Assembly: GCF_000383975.1 (NCBI RefSeq)
Contig: NZ_KB913019.1
Span: 124,001-188,000, forward strand
Length of the DNA stretch: 64,000 bases
Reading direction: 5' to 3'
Origin: Natronorubrum tibetense GA33
GTDB lineage: Archaea; Halobacteriota; Halobacteria; Halobacteriales; Natrialbaceae
The notes beneath the pieces were generated by a model. That model did not search any database, was not told where the DNA came from, and saw only the letters and a list, made by a program, of their open reading frames with translations. Positions 43,081-50,459 of the stretch are shown here, piece by piece. Numbering within the stretch: position 1 is the stretch's first letter; every line of letters begins with the position of its first letter. The position numbers were made by a program, and so were the translations under genes.

Positions 43081-43092
43081 ACGTATATACGT
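43081..43092 (-). promoter_or_regulatory. Palindromic TATA-like element for the PH/SHOCT gene
   Basis: acgtatatacgt is a perfect 12-bp palindrome 20-32 nt before the ATG at 43060 and should hold the TATA box. Its symmetry also leaves the other direction possible, but the nearest plus-strand gene starts at 43277. Confidence 0.55.
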
Positions 43093-43276
43093 TCTCGAGC
43101 GACCACCCGACACTGGGGTAGTCGCCGCCGCCGGGACGCCACGTTGCAGTTCGTAGCGATAACAGCTATGGCGATTCGCCGAGAACGAGTATTACTCTCA
43201 GAACTCGGCGTCCGGCCGCCGGCAATACCGTCGGAACGGTCAGGATCGCCGTCGTACACCGCCTCGAGAGGACCCT

Positions 43277-43843
43277 ATGACAACAGACGACCAAACGGAC
43301 GGAGAGACACGCATCGTCGAGGGATGGCACGGCCGATACTACGAGGAGTTCGAGGTCGGCGATATCTACAAGCATCCCTTCGGACGCACCGTCACCGAGA
43401 CGGACAACGTTTGGCTGACGAACGTCACGATGAATCTCAACCCGATGCACTTCAATGAAGCGTACGCCGCCGAGACGGAGTTCGGCGAACGGCTCGTCGA
43501 CGGCACGTTCGTCATCGCGCTGGTCGTCGGGATGAGCGTGATCGACGTCTCCGTGAACGCGACTGCAAACCTCGGCTACGACGATATCCGCCACCACGCT
43601 CCCGTCTATCACGGCGATACGCTCTTCGCCGAGAGCGAAGTGATCGACAAACGCGAGAGCGGTTCCCGAGATCACGTCGGGATCGTGACGACCGAACTGC
43701 GCGGCTACAATCAGGACGGCGACCTCGTGATCTCCCTCGAGCGCACGCCGATGGTGCTCAAACGCGAGCACGCCCAGCCCAGCCCGGCGAAGCCACCCGG
43801 CTGGCCGGAGGGGATCGGAACGCAGCCGGAGAACGACTCATGA
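43277..43843 (+). CDS. MaoC family dehydratase (enoyl/mesaconyl-CoA hydratase-like)
   Basis: 188 residues with one hot-dog domain. WHGRYYEEFEVGDIYKHPFGRTVTETDN opens the domain as in mesaconyl-CoA hydratase-like MaoC proteins, and MNLNPMHFNEAYAAET carries the Asn/His hydratase dyad position. LGYDDIRHHAPVYHGDTLFAESEVIDKRES follows. It hydrates or dehydrates a short unsaturated or 3-hydroxy acyl-CoA. It overlaps the CoA-transferase gene by four bases (ATGA), so the two are made together. A CoA-transferase that activates an unsaturated dicarboxylate, followed by its hydratase, is the simplest reading. Confidence 0.88.
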   Translation: MTTDDQTDGETRIVEGWHGRYYEEFEVGDIYKHPFGRTVTETDNVWLTNVTMNLNPMHFNEAYAAETEFGERLVDGTFVIALVVGMSVIDVSVNATANLGYDDIRHHAPVYHGDTLFAESEVIDKRESGSRDHVGIVTTELRGYNQDGDLVISLERTPMVLKREHAQPSPAKPPGWPEGIGTQPENDS

Positions 43844-45282
43844 GCGGCGGACTCGAGAAGACGGATGCGCCGGTCGACGCCGCGTCGGCCGCCACCTACG
43901 TCGATCCCGAGGCGGTCGTCGCCGTGAGCGGGTTCGGCGCGGTCGGCTACCCGAAGGCTCTCCCGCTGGCCCTCGCGGCCGACGACCGCGACCTCGCGCT
44001 GACGGTCATCAGCGGGGGCAGCGTCGGTAAGGAGATCGATACGGCGCTCGTCGAAGCGGACGCGATCGCCCGTCGCTATCCCTACCAGGCGAGAGCTGCG
44101 GCGCGAGAGGCGGTCAACGACGAAACGATCGCGTTTCAGGACCGATTTATTTCCAAACTGGGCGACGAGGTCGAACTCGGGCACGTTCCGACGCCCGACG
44201 TCGCGATCGTCGAGGCGGTAGCCGTCGGCGACGGCTGGTTTGTCCCCTCGCTCTCGATCGGTCACACCGTTGCGTACGTTAGGGCCGCGGAGAAGTTGAT
44301 CATCGAGGTGAACGACTCGATCCCTCGCGATATCGGTCGGTTTCACGATGTCTACGAGCGGTCGCTGCCCCCGGATCGGGGGCCGATTCCGCTCGAGGAG
44401 CCGGCGGACCGAATCGGTGGGTCGCGGATCGAGTTCGATCCGGCGGCTCTCCTCGCCGTCGTCGAGACCGAGGCGGCCGACGATCCGTACGACTTCCGCG
44501 AGCCGTCGGCGACCGACCGGGAGATCGCCGCGAACCTCGCGACGTTCCTCGAGGCCGAACTCGACCGTTGCTCGATGTTCGACGACCGGATCGCCCTTCA
44601 GTTCGGCGTCGGAAGCCTTGGCAACGCGCTCATGGGCGCGCTGTCGTCGATCGACTTCGGCGACCGGGACGTCTACTACTTCGGCGAGGTGTTCCAGGAC
44701 GGTCTGCTCGAGATGATCGAGAACGGGACGCTCGCGGGTGCCAGCGCGACGGCGTTCGCCCTCTCCGCGGCGGGCCAGCAGCGGCTGTTCGACGACATCG
44801 ACGGTTACAGCGAGTCAATCGTCCTCCGCCCGGCGGACCTCTCGAACAGCCCGGCGTTGATCGACCGCTTCGGCGTCGTCGGGATCAACAGTGCCATCGA
44901 GGTCGATCTCTACGGCCACGCGAACTCGACGCACGTCGACGGCTCGCGCGTGCTGAACGGGGTCGGCGGCAGCGGCGACTTCAACCGCAATGGCGTGCTC
45001 TCGATCACTACGCTTCCCTCGAGACACGGCGCGGAGACATCGTGTATCGTGCCGATGTGTCCCCACGTCGATCACTCGGAACATGATATCTCGGTCGTGA
45101 TCACCGAACGGGGCGTCGCCGACCTCCGCGGGCGCTCCCCTCGCGAGCGCAGCCGACTGCTCATCGAACACTGTGCCCATCCGGAGGTCGTCGACGACCT
45201 CGAGGCGTACGTCGCTCGCGGCGAGACAGCGGGCGGCCACATCCCCCACCACCTCGAGTCGGCGTTCTCCTGGCGGTCCTGA
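43840..45282 (+). CDS. Acetyl-CoA hydrolase/transferase family CoA-transferase
   Basis: 480 residues, of the Cat1/acetyl-CoA hydrolase family. Motifs: VVAVSGFGAVGYPKALPLAL, IALQFGVGSLGNALMGAL (about 251-268), VYYFGEVFQDGLLEMIENG with Glu283 at the position of the catalytic CoA-binding glutamate, VGINSAIEVDLYGHANSTHV and VITERGVADLRGRSPRERSRLLIEHCAHP. It transfers CoA from succinyl- or acetyl-CoA to another acid. Itaconate CoA-transferase of bacteria belongs here. The overlapping MaoC gene should act on its product. Propionate, 4-hydroxybutyrate and mesaconate are other possible acceptors. Confidence 0.9.
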   Translation: MSGGLEKTDAPVDAASAATYVDPEAVVAVSGFGAVGYPKALPLALAADDRDLALTVISGGSVGKEIDTALVEADAIARRYPYQARAAAREAVNDETIAFQDRFISKLGDEVELGHVPTPDVAIVEAVAVGDGWFVPSLSIGHTVAYVRAAEKLIIEVNDSIPRDIGRFHDVYERSLPPDRGPIPLEEPADRIGGSRIEFDPAALLAVVETEAADDPYDFREPSATDREIAANLATFLEAELDRCSMFDDRIALQFGVGSLGNALMGALSSIDFGDRDVYYFGEVFQDGLLEMIENGTLAGASATAFALSAAGQQRLFDDIDGYSESIVLRPADLSNSPALIDRFGVVGINSAIEVDLYGHANSTHVDGSRVLNGVGGSGDFNRNGVLSITTLPSRHGAETSCIVPMCPHVDHSEHDISVVITERGVADLRGRSPRERSRLLIEHCAHPEVVDDLEAYVARGETAGGHIPHHLESAFSWRS

Positions 45283-45395
45283 CGCCGGGCTGCCGATACT
45301 GACGGCACAGCGCCGATACGGTGCCGGTGCGGCGCGGTTCGATCGCAGAAACAGCTTTGGCCGTCCCCGCCGACTTCCTCTCGTGGCGCGAGACT

Positions 45396-46127
45396 ATGAA
45401 AATCAAAGCCATCAATCCGAACACCACCCTCGAGATGACCGAGAACATCGGCGCAGTCGCGAACGAGTACACGGCTGACGATACCGAGGTCGTCGCCGTC
45501 TCCCCCGACCGTGGGCCGATCAGTATCGAATCCTACTACGACGACTACCTCGCCGTCCCCGGCATCCTCGACGAAATCCTCAAAGACGAGGATGACGAGT
45601 TCGATGCGTTCGTCAACTCGTGCTGGGGCGATCCGGGTCTCGACGCCTGCCGCGAAGTCACCGACAAGCCAGTCGTCGGCATCGCCGAAGGCTCGATGTA
45701 CGTCGCGAACATGCTGGGGGCGAACTTCTCGGTCGTCACGATCCTCCCTCGAGCGCGCGACTTCATCGAGGAAGCGGTCAGAAAGACGGGGTTGGACGGC
45801 CACTGTGCGTCAGTCCGCTGTACCGACCTGACCGTCGTCGAAACCGAAAACACGCGTGACGCGGCGGCAAAGGCGCTCCTCGAGGCGAGCTGGGAGGCTG
45901 TCGAGGAGGACGACGCCGAAGTGATCTGTCTCGGCTGTGCCGGGATGGGGGGTCTCGACGAACCCCTCGAGGCCGAACTTCCCGTCCCCGTTATCGACAG
46001 CGTTGGTGCGGGTGCCGTGCTCGCCGAAAGTCTCGTCCAACTCGGTAAACGCACGAGCACAGTCAGGACCTACAAACGGCCGGAGTCGAAGGAAATCGTC
46101 GGCTACCCCGAGCGCTACCAGCTGTAG
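45396..46127 (+). CDS. Asp/Glu/hydantoin racemase family protein
   Basis: 243 residues from ATG 45396 (MKIKAINPNTTLEMTENI), as the family begins; upstream codons are non-coding. Two active-site cysteines are in place: Cys76 in VNSCWGDPGLDA and Cys181 in CLGCAGMGGLDE, with GIAEGSMYVA between. The NPNTT start and the GDPGL form are those of hydantoin racemases rather than aspartate racemases. It would racemise 5-substituted hydantoins (or Asp/Glu) so that both enantiomers can be used. The hydantoinase A/B genes in the next 12 kb fit this. It is separated from the CoA-transferase by 113 bp. Confidence 0.9.
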   Translation: MKIKAINPNTTLEMTENIGAVANEYTADDTEVVAVSPDRGPISIESYYDDYLAVPGILDEILKDEDDEFDAFVNSCWGDPGLDACREVTDKPVVGIAEGSMYVANMLGANFSVVTILPRARDFIEEAVRKTGLDGHCASVRCTDLTVVETENTRDAAAKALLEASWEAVEEDDAEVICLGCAGMGGLDEPLEAELPVPVIDSVGAGAVLAESLVQLGKRTSTVRTYKRPESKEIVGYPERYQL

Positions 46128-46338
46128 GCACGGTCTCGAGCGACCGAACCTCTCTCGTTCTCGATTCGACGCAGCGTGTCGAGCGCCCGCCCTCGAGAAC
46201 ATTCGAGCGTCCAACGTGTGGAACGAAGGCCGACACAATTGACCAATCGTTCGTCATCGCCGAACGTTATATGTGATCAGGCAGCACTCATTGGATGTAT
46301 CGTGGCTCGAGAACGTTTCCGACCTACTGCCTGGTAAT

Positions 46339-46358
46339 TTACAAAAGTACTGCTGTAA
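46339..46358. promoter_or_regulatory. 20-bp palindrome TTACA-N10-TGTAA, copy 3
   Basis: ttaca and tgtaa arms around a centre containing agtact. Same design and length as copies 1 and 2 near the IclR gene, 24 kb away. It lies 212 bp after the racemase stop. Confidence 0.65.
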
Positions 46359-46424
46359 AAACTTGGATCACGATCGTCGTCGAAGCGGTTCGTTTGCATG
46401 TGCGGTATCGCTGTAATCTACTCA

Positions 46425-46444
46425 TTACACGAGTACTACTGTAA
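46425..46444. promoter_or_regulatory. 20-bp palindrome TTACA-N10-TGTAA, copy 4
   Basis: ttacacgagtactactgtaa, 86 bp after copy 3. Like the IclR-linked pair, the two sites here come as a close doublet (86 bp apart against 70 bp). Confidence 0.65.
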
Positions 46445-46984
46445 ATATCTGCGGAGAACTACCCTTCAGCGGGGAGACACGACTGACGGCGCGATCGGGC
46501 GTTTCGGTGATCTACAGCGCCACAGTACTGCAGTTTTCAACCTAGTCGGTGGTGGAACGGCCGTTCGATAACGCCGTCTTTTATATACTACTATTCGGAA
46601 AGCTGATAGGCTTTCGAGAATTGTTCCTATCGTAACTATATCCATTATATCGATCTATGTTCGCCTGTTTATCTACTTATGCGCGTTTGATATTCTGATA
46701 CAACAACCAATCGCGAAAATCCTATCGTAGTTTGACTATTCGGACAGTGATTATTGGAGAGTAACATCCCTGGTAGGTAAACACACCCACGATTTCGAAG
46801 CCAGGAATCGACTGCCCGAATGGGTTCGTGGCAAACACCTCACAGAAAAACACTGTCGTTCGGTGACAGCGAACCTTTTATACTCCGGCAACGATTATCG
46901 CTGTCGATTCGTCTCTGAAAAGCCGACGGCGTCGATCGCAGCACGAAGATCGAAAAGGGATTGATCGCTCGAGCGATTCGTCGG

Positions 46985-48190
46985 TCAGTACGACCGCGGC
47001 AGTCCGAGCACGTTCTCTCCTACGTAGTTGAGTACGAGTTCCTGGGTAATCGGCACGAGTCGAGTGAGTCGCGCTTCCCTGAGGTACCGTTCGACATCGT
47101 ACTCCCGTGCGACGCCGAACCCGCCGTGGGCCTGGACGGCGGCGTCCGCGGCCGCGAAAGCGGCTTCGGCGGCCAGATACTTCGCCATGTTCGCCTGCGC
47201 GCCGACGGCCCGTCCCGACTCCTCGTCGACCGCGCTCGCGGCGCTGTAGGTCAGTTGCTTTGCGGCCTGTAGCTCCGCATAAGCTTTGGCTAACGGGTGC
47301 TGGATGGCCTGGTTCATCCCGATCGGGCGATCGAACACCACGCGCTCGTTCGCGTAGTCGACGCCCGTCTGAATCGCCAGTTCGCCGAGCCCGAGACACT
47401 CGGCTGCAATCACCAGTCGCTCCTCGTTGAGTCCGTCCAGCAGCTGATAGAAGCCGTTCCCGCGCTCGCCGACGAGATTGTCGGCGGGGGCGCGCAGGTC
47501 GTCGAACCAGAGTTCGTAGGCGTGGACGGCGTTGCTGGCGGTCTTCGGAATCGACCGCATCGTCAGCGTTCCGGCGTCGACGGCGTCGTCGATATCGACG
47601 AGGAACATCGAAATCCCCTTCGTTCGCTTTTCGGCCGCCGATTTCGGCGTCGTCCGGGCCACGACCAGCAGGTAGTCGCTCGCGTCGACCCGTGAGATCC
47701 AGATCTTCTGTCCGTTGATCACGTACTCCCCTTCCTGCTCTTCAGCGACCGTTTCGATGGAGGTCGAATCCGAACCCGCGTTCGGTTCGGTGAGTCCGAG
47801 CGACTGGATCGCGACGTCACCCTCCGCGACGGCCGGAAGCAGCCGTTCTTTGAGTTCCTCGCTCCCGTGACGGACGATCGGCACGGAGTTGTAGATCCCG
47901 CCGTGGATCGCCTGCGCCGCGGCGAACCCGCCGCCGCTGGCCGCGATCTCTTCCATCATTACGACGACCTCCGCCGTTCCCATTCCCGCGCCGCCGTACG
48001 CCTCGGGGACGAGGATCCCTAGCCACCCGTGGTCGGCCAGTTCCGTCACGAACTCCGTCGGGTATTCGGCCGCGCGGTCTTTCTCCCGCCAGTACTCCTC
48101 GTCGAACTCGCTACAAATATCGCGGATGCTCTCCCTGACGAGTTCTTGCTGCGCAGTCAGCGCTACGGTATCCGTCGCTACTGTGGCCAT
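46985..48190 (-). CDS. Acyl-CoA dehydrogenase, 3 (atypical catalytic base)
   Basis: 401 residues from ATG 48190 (MATVATDTVALTAQQELV); 23 upstream codons look non-coding. Motifs: GLTEPNAGSDSTSIE, NGQKIWISR, NERVVFDRPIGMNQAIQHPLAKAYAEL, AVQAHGGFGVAREYDVERYLREARL. The usual YEGT/FEGT with the catalytic Glu is replaced by RLVPITQE. A Glu is present in LNEERLVIAAECLG, the helix that supplies the base in isovaleryl-CoA and long-chain dehydrogenases. It is divergent from a hydantoinase gene, with a 169-bp spacer that holds an inverted repeat. Confidence 0.9.
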   Translation of the reverse strand: MATVATDTVALTAQQELVRESIRDICSEFDEEYWREKDRAAEYPTEFVTELADHGWLGILVPEAYGGAGMGTAEVVVMMEEIAASGGGFAAAQAIHGGIYNSVPIVRHGSEELKERLLPAVAEGDVAIQSLGLTEPNAGSDSTSIETVAEEQEGEYVINGQKIWISRVDASDYLLVVARTTPKSAAEKRTKGISMFLVDIDDAVDAGTLTMRSIPKTASNAVHAYELWFDDLRAPADNLVGERGNGFYQLLDGLNEERLVIAAECLGLGELAIQTGVDYANERVVFDRPIGMNQAIQHPLAKAYAELQAAKQLTYSAASAVDEESGRAVGAQANMAKYLAAEAAFAAADAAVQAHGGFGVAREYDVERYLREARLTRLVPITQELVLNYVGENVLGLPRSY

Positions 48191-48279
48191 CACTATTCCT
48201 TGTGTGGTCGGCGAGATAAACCTACGCCTGCCCGGCGTTTGCTGGTCGACAGATCGCAAATTGAAACCGGCGAGAGTGA

Positions 48280-48299
48280 CTTATCATCGAATCGATAAG
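48280..48299. promoter_or_regulatory. Inverted repeat cttatc-N8-gataag in divergent promoter
   Basis: Six-base arms cttatc and gataag around eight bases, 61 bp before the hyuA ATG and 90 bp before the divergent acyl-CoA dehydrogenase ATG. The place and symmetry fit an operator shared by both genes. Confidence 0.45.
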
Positions 48300-48359
48300 A
48301 CCTGACTCGGCCACCGAGGGAAACGGTTAACTCCTCCAGCAGAGAGCTATTGGTTGTGC

Positions 48360-50453
48360 ATGGCTAGCAAGAGTAGTACCAGCGGCAGCGAGATCCGCGT
48401 CGGCGTCGACGTTGGTGGGACGAACACCGACGTGATCCTCGTCACCGACGAAGACGAGTTTACCTTCAAAACGCCGTCGACGGCGGATCCGTCGGAGTCG
48501 ACGATCACCGGGATCGTGGAGGTGTGTCGCCACGCCGGTATCGACCCCGGGGCGGTCGACCAGATCCTCCACGGGACGACGGTGGCGACGAACGCCCTCA
48601 TCGAACACGAGGGGGCGCGAACGGGACTCCTCACGACAGAGGGCTTTCGGGACGTGCTCCACATCGGTCGCCACCGGAAGCCCCACAGCTTCTCCCTCCA
48701 GCAGACGATTCCCTGGCAGGAACACCCGATCGTCGAGCGACGACACCGAAAGGAGGTCACGGAGCGCGTCTACCCGCCGGGTGACGTCATCACGCCGCTG
48801 GACGAGGACGAGGTGCTGGCACAAGCCGGCGAACTCGTCGACGACGGCGTCGAGTCGATCGCAGTCTGTTATCTTCACTCCTATCTGAACCGTGATCACG
48901 AGGATCGGACGAAAGAACTCCTCACAGAGGAGTTCCCCGACGTCAGCGTCTCGACCTCGAGCGACGTCGTCGCCCAGTTCCGGGAGTTCGAACGGTTCAC
49001 GACGACGGCGATCAACGCGCGGCTGGAACCCGTGCTATCGACGTACCTCAACCGCCTCAGCGACGGGCTCACCGACGAAGGGTTCGACGCGGAGGTACTC
49101 ATTATGCAGTCCAACGGCGGGATGGCGAGCGTCCGGAACGTGGCCGAACGGCCCGTCACGACGCTCGTCTCCGGACCGGCTGCTGGGGTGCTCTCGGCGG
49201 AGTTCGAGGGGAACCACGTCGACGACCCCAATATGATCATGCTCGACATGGGCGGCACCAGCGCCGACATCTCGGTGATTCCCGGGCGCGTGCTCGAGCG
49301 CGACCCCCGGGACAGCACCGTGGGGGGCTATCCGACGATCACCCCGATGCTCGATATCGAGACCATCGGCGCGGGCGGCGGCTCGATCGCCTGGTTCGAC
49401 GACGCGATGGGCTTCAACGTCGGACCGAAAAGCGCCGGCGCGGACCCGGGCCCGGCGTGTTACGCACAGGGGAACGACCAGCCGACGACGACCGACGCGC
49501 AGGTCGTCCTCGGACGGATCGACCCCAGCAGCTTCCTCGGTGGCGAACTCGACCTCGAGCCGGAGCGTTCGCGGGAGGCGCTACAGACGAAGCTCAGCAA
49601 TCGCACCGATCAGGCGCAGTTCGAGACGCCCGAACAGGCCGCACTCGCGACGCTCGAGGTCGCGAATACGAACATGTACCGGGCGATCCGCGAACAGACC
49701 GTCCAGCGGGGGTACGACCCGCGGGAGTACACGATGGTCGCCTTCGGCGGCGCCGGGCCGATGCACGGCGCAAGCATCGCCGAGAAGCTGGACGTATCGA
49801 CGGTGCTGGTTCCGCCGTCGCCCGGGATCGCGTCCGCCCGCGGGCTCCTGACGGGGAACGTCAAGTACGACTACCAGCAGACGGTCAGCAGTCCGCTCGA
49901 GGAGGTCGACGGCGAGTTCGTCGACGAGGCGTTCGACCGACTCGAGGCTCGCGGCCGCGAGCAGTTAGAGCGCGACGAGATCGATTCCTCGAACTGGACA
50001 TTCAGATCGTCGGTCGACTGTCTGTACGACGGGCAGGGATACGAGCTGAACATCGACTTCGACGATACGGACGGCGACTGGCACGCCAGACTCCGCGAGC
50101 AGTTCGAGGCGAAACACGAGGCCGAGTACGGCCACTACTTCGAGGACGATCCCGTCGAACTCCTCAACGTGCGCGTGACCGCGATCGGCGACGTACAGTC
50201 CTATGCACCCCCCGAAATTGCGGCAACGGGGGATCTCTCTGCGGCCCAGACGACGGAGTCGACGGTCGTCTTCGGAACCGCCGACGAGCCCGAGGAGGTG
50301 ACCGTTCCGCGATACGACCGCGCGAAACTGGCGACCGACCACGTGATCGGCGGGCCGGCCGTCATCGACGAGTTCGACAGCACGGTCGTCGTCAACCCCG
50401 GCTGGGAGGCCACCATCGGCGAGAACGGATCGATCAAATTGCGGACGGAGTGA
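48360..50453 (+). CDS. hyuA: Hydantoinase/oxoprolinase subunit A (HyuA family), 1
   Basis: 697 residues from ATG 48360 (MASKSSTSG). The N-terminal ASKHA-type fold has the phosphate motif VGVDVGGTNTDVILV near residue 14 and IDPGAVDQILHGTTVATNALIEHEGARTGLLTTEGFRD. A second phosphate motif (IMLDMGGTSADISVIPG) and GAGGGSIAWFD follow, then the C-terminal YTMVAFGGAGPMHGASIAE. HyuA works with HyuB to open a cyclic amide (hydantoin, N-methylhydantoin or 5-oxoproline) with ATP. The partner gene starts 6 bp later. The family also includes acetone carboxylase subunits, but the hydantoinase branch fits better here. Confidence 0.9.
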   Translation: MASKSSTSGSEIRVGVDVGGTNTDVILVTDEDEFTFKTPSTADPSESTITGIVEVCRHAGIDPGAVDQILHGTTVATNALIEHEGARTGLLTTEGFRDVLHIGRHRKPHSFSLQQTIPWQEHPIVERRHRKEVTERVYPPGDVITPLDEDEVLAQAGELVDDGVESIAVCYLHSYLNRDHEDRTKELLTEEFPDVSVSTSSDVVAQFREFERFTTTAINARLEPVLSTYLNRLSDGLTDEGFDAEVLIMQSNGGMASVRNVAERPVTTLVSGPAAGVLSAEFEGNHVDDPNMIMLDMGGTSADISVIPGRVLERDPRDSTVGGYPTITPMLDIETIGAGGGSIAWFDDAMGFNVGPKSAGADPGPACYAQGNDQPTTTDAQVVLGRIDPSSFLGGELDLEPERSREALQTKLSNRTDQAQFETPEQAALATLEVANTNMYRAIREQTVQRGYDPREYTMVAFGGAGPMHGASIAEKLDVSTVLVPPSPGIASARGLLTGNVKYDYQQTVSSPLEEVDGEFVDEAFDRLEARGREQLERDEIDSSNWTFRSSVDCLYDGQGYELNIDFDDTDGDWHARLREQFEAKHEAEYGHYFEDDPVELLNVRVTAIGDVQSYAPPEIAATGDLSAAQTTESTVVFGTADEPEEVTVPRYDRAKLATDHVIGGPAVIDEFDSTVVVNPGWEATIGENGSIKLRTE

Positions 50454-50459
50454 GTGTTA

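Larger units (their letters stand above)
46128..46984. other. Gene-free A/T-rich stretch between convergent genes
   Basis: 857 bases. The first third contains two copies of the 20-bp palindrome (46339-46358, 46425-46444). The rest (about 46560-46870) is distinctly A/T-rich, with clusters such as tttatatactac near 46580 and tttatactcc near 46876, and has no long open frame on either strand. The flanking genes converge on it, so it holds no promoter for them. Possible remains of a mobile element or a lost gene. Confidence 0.55.
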
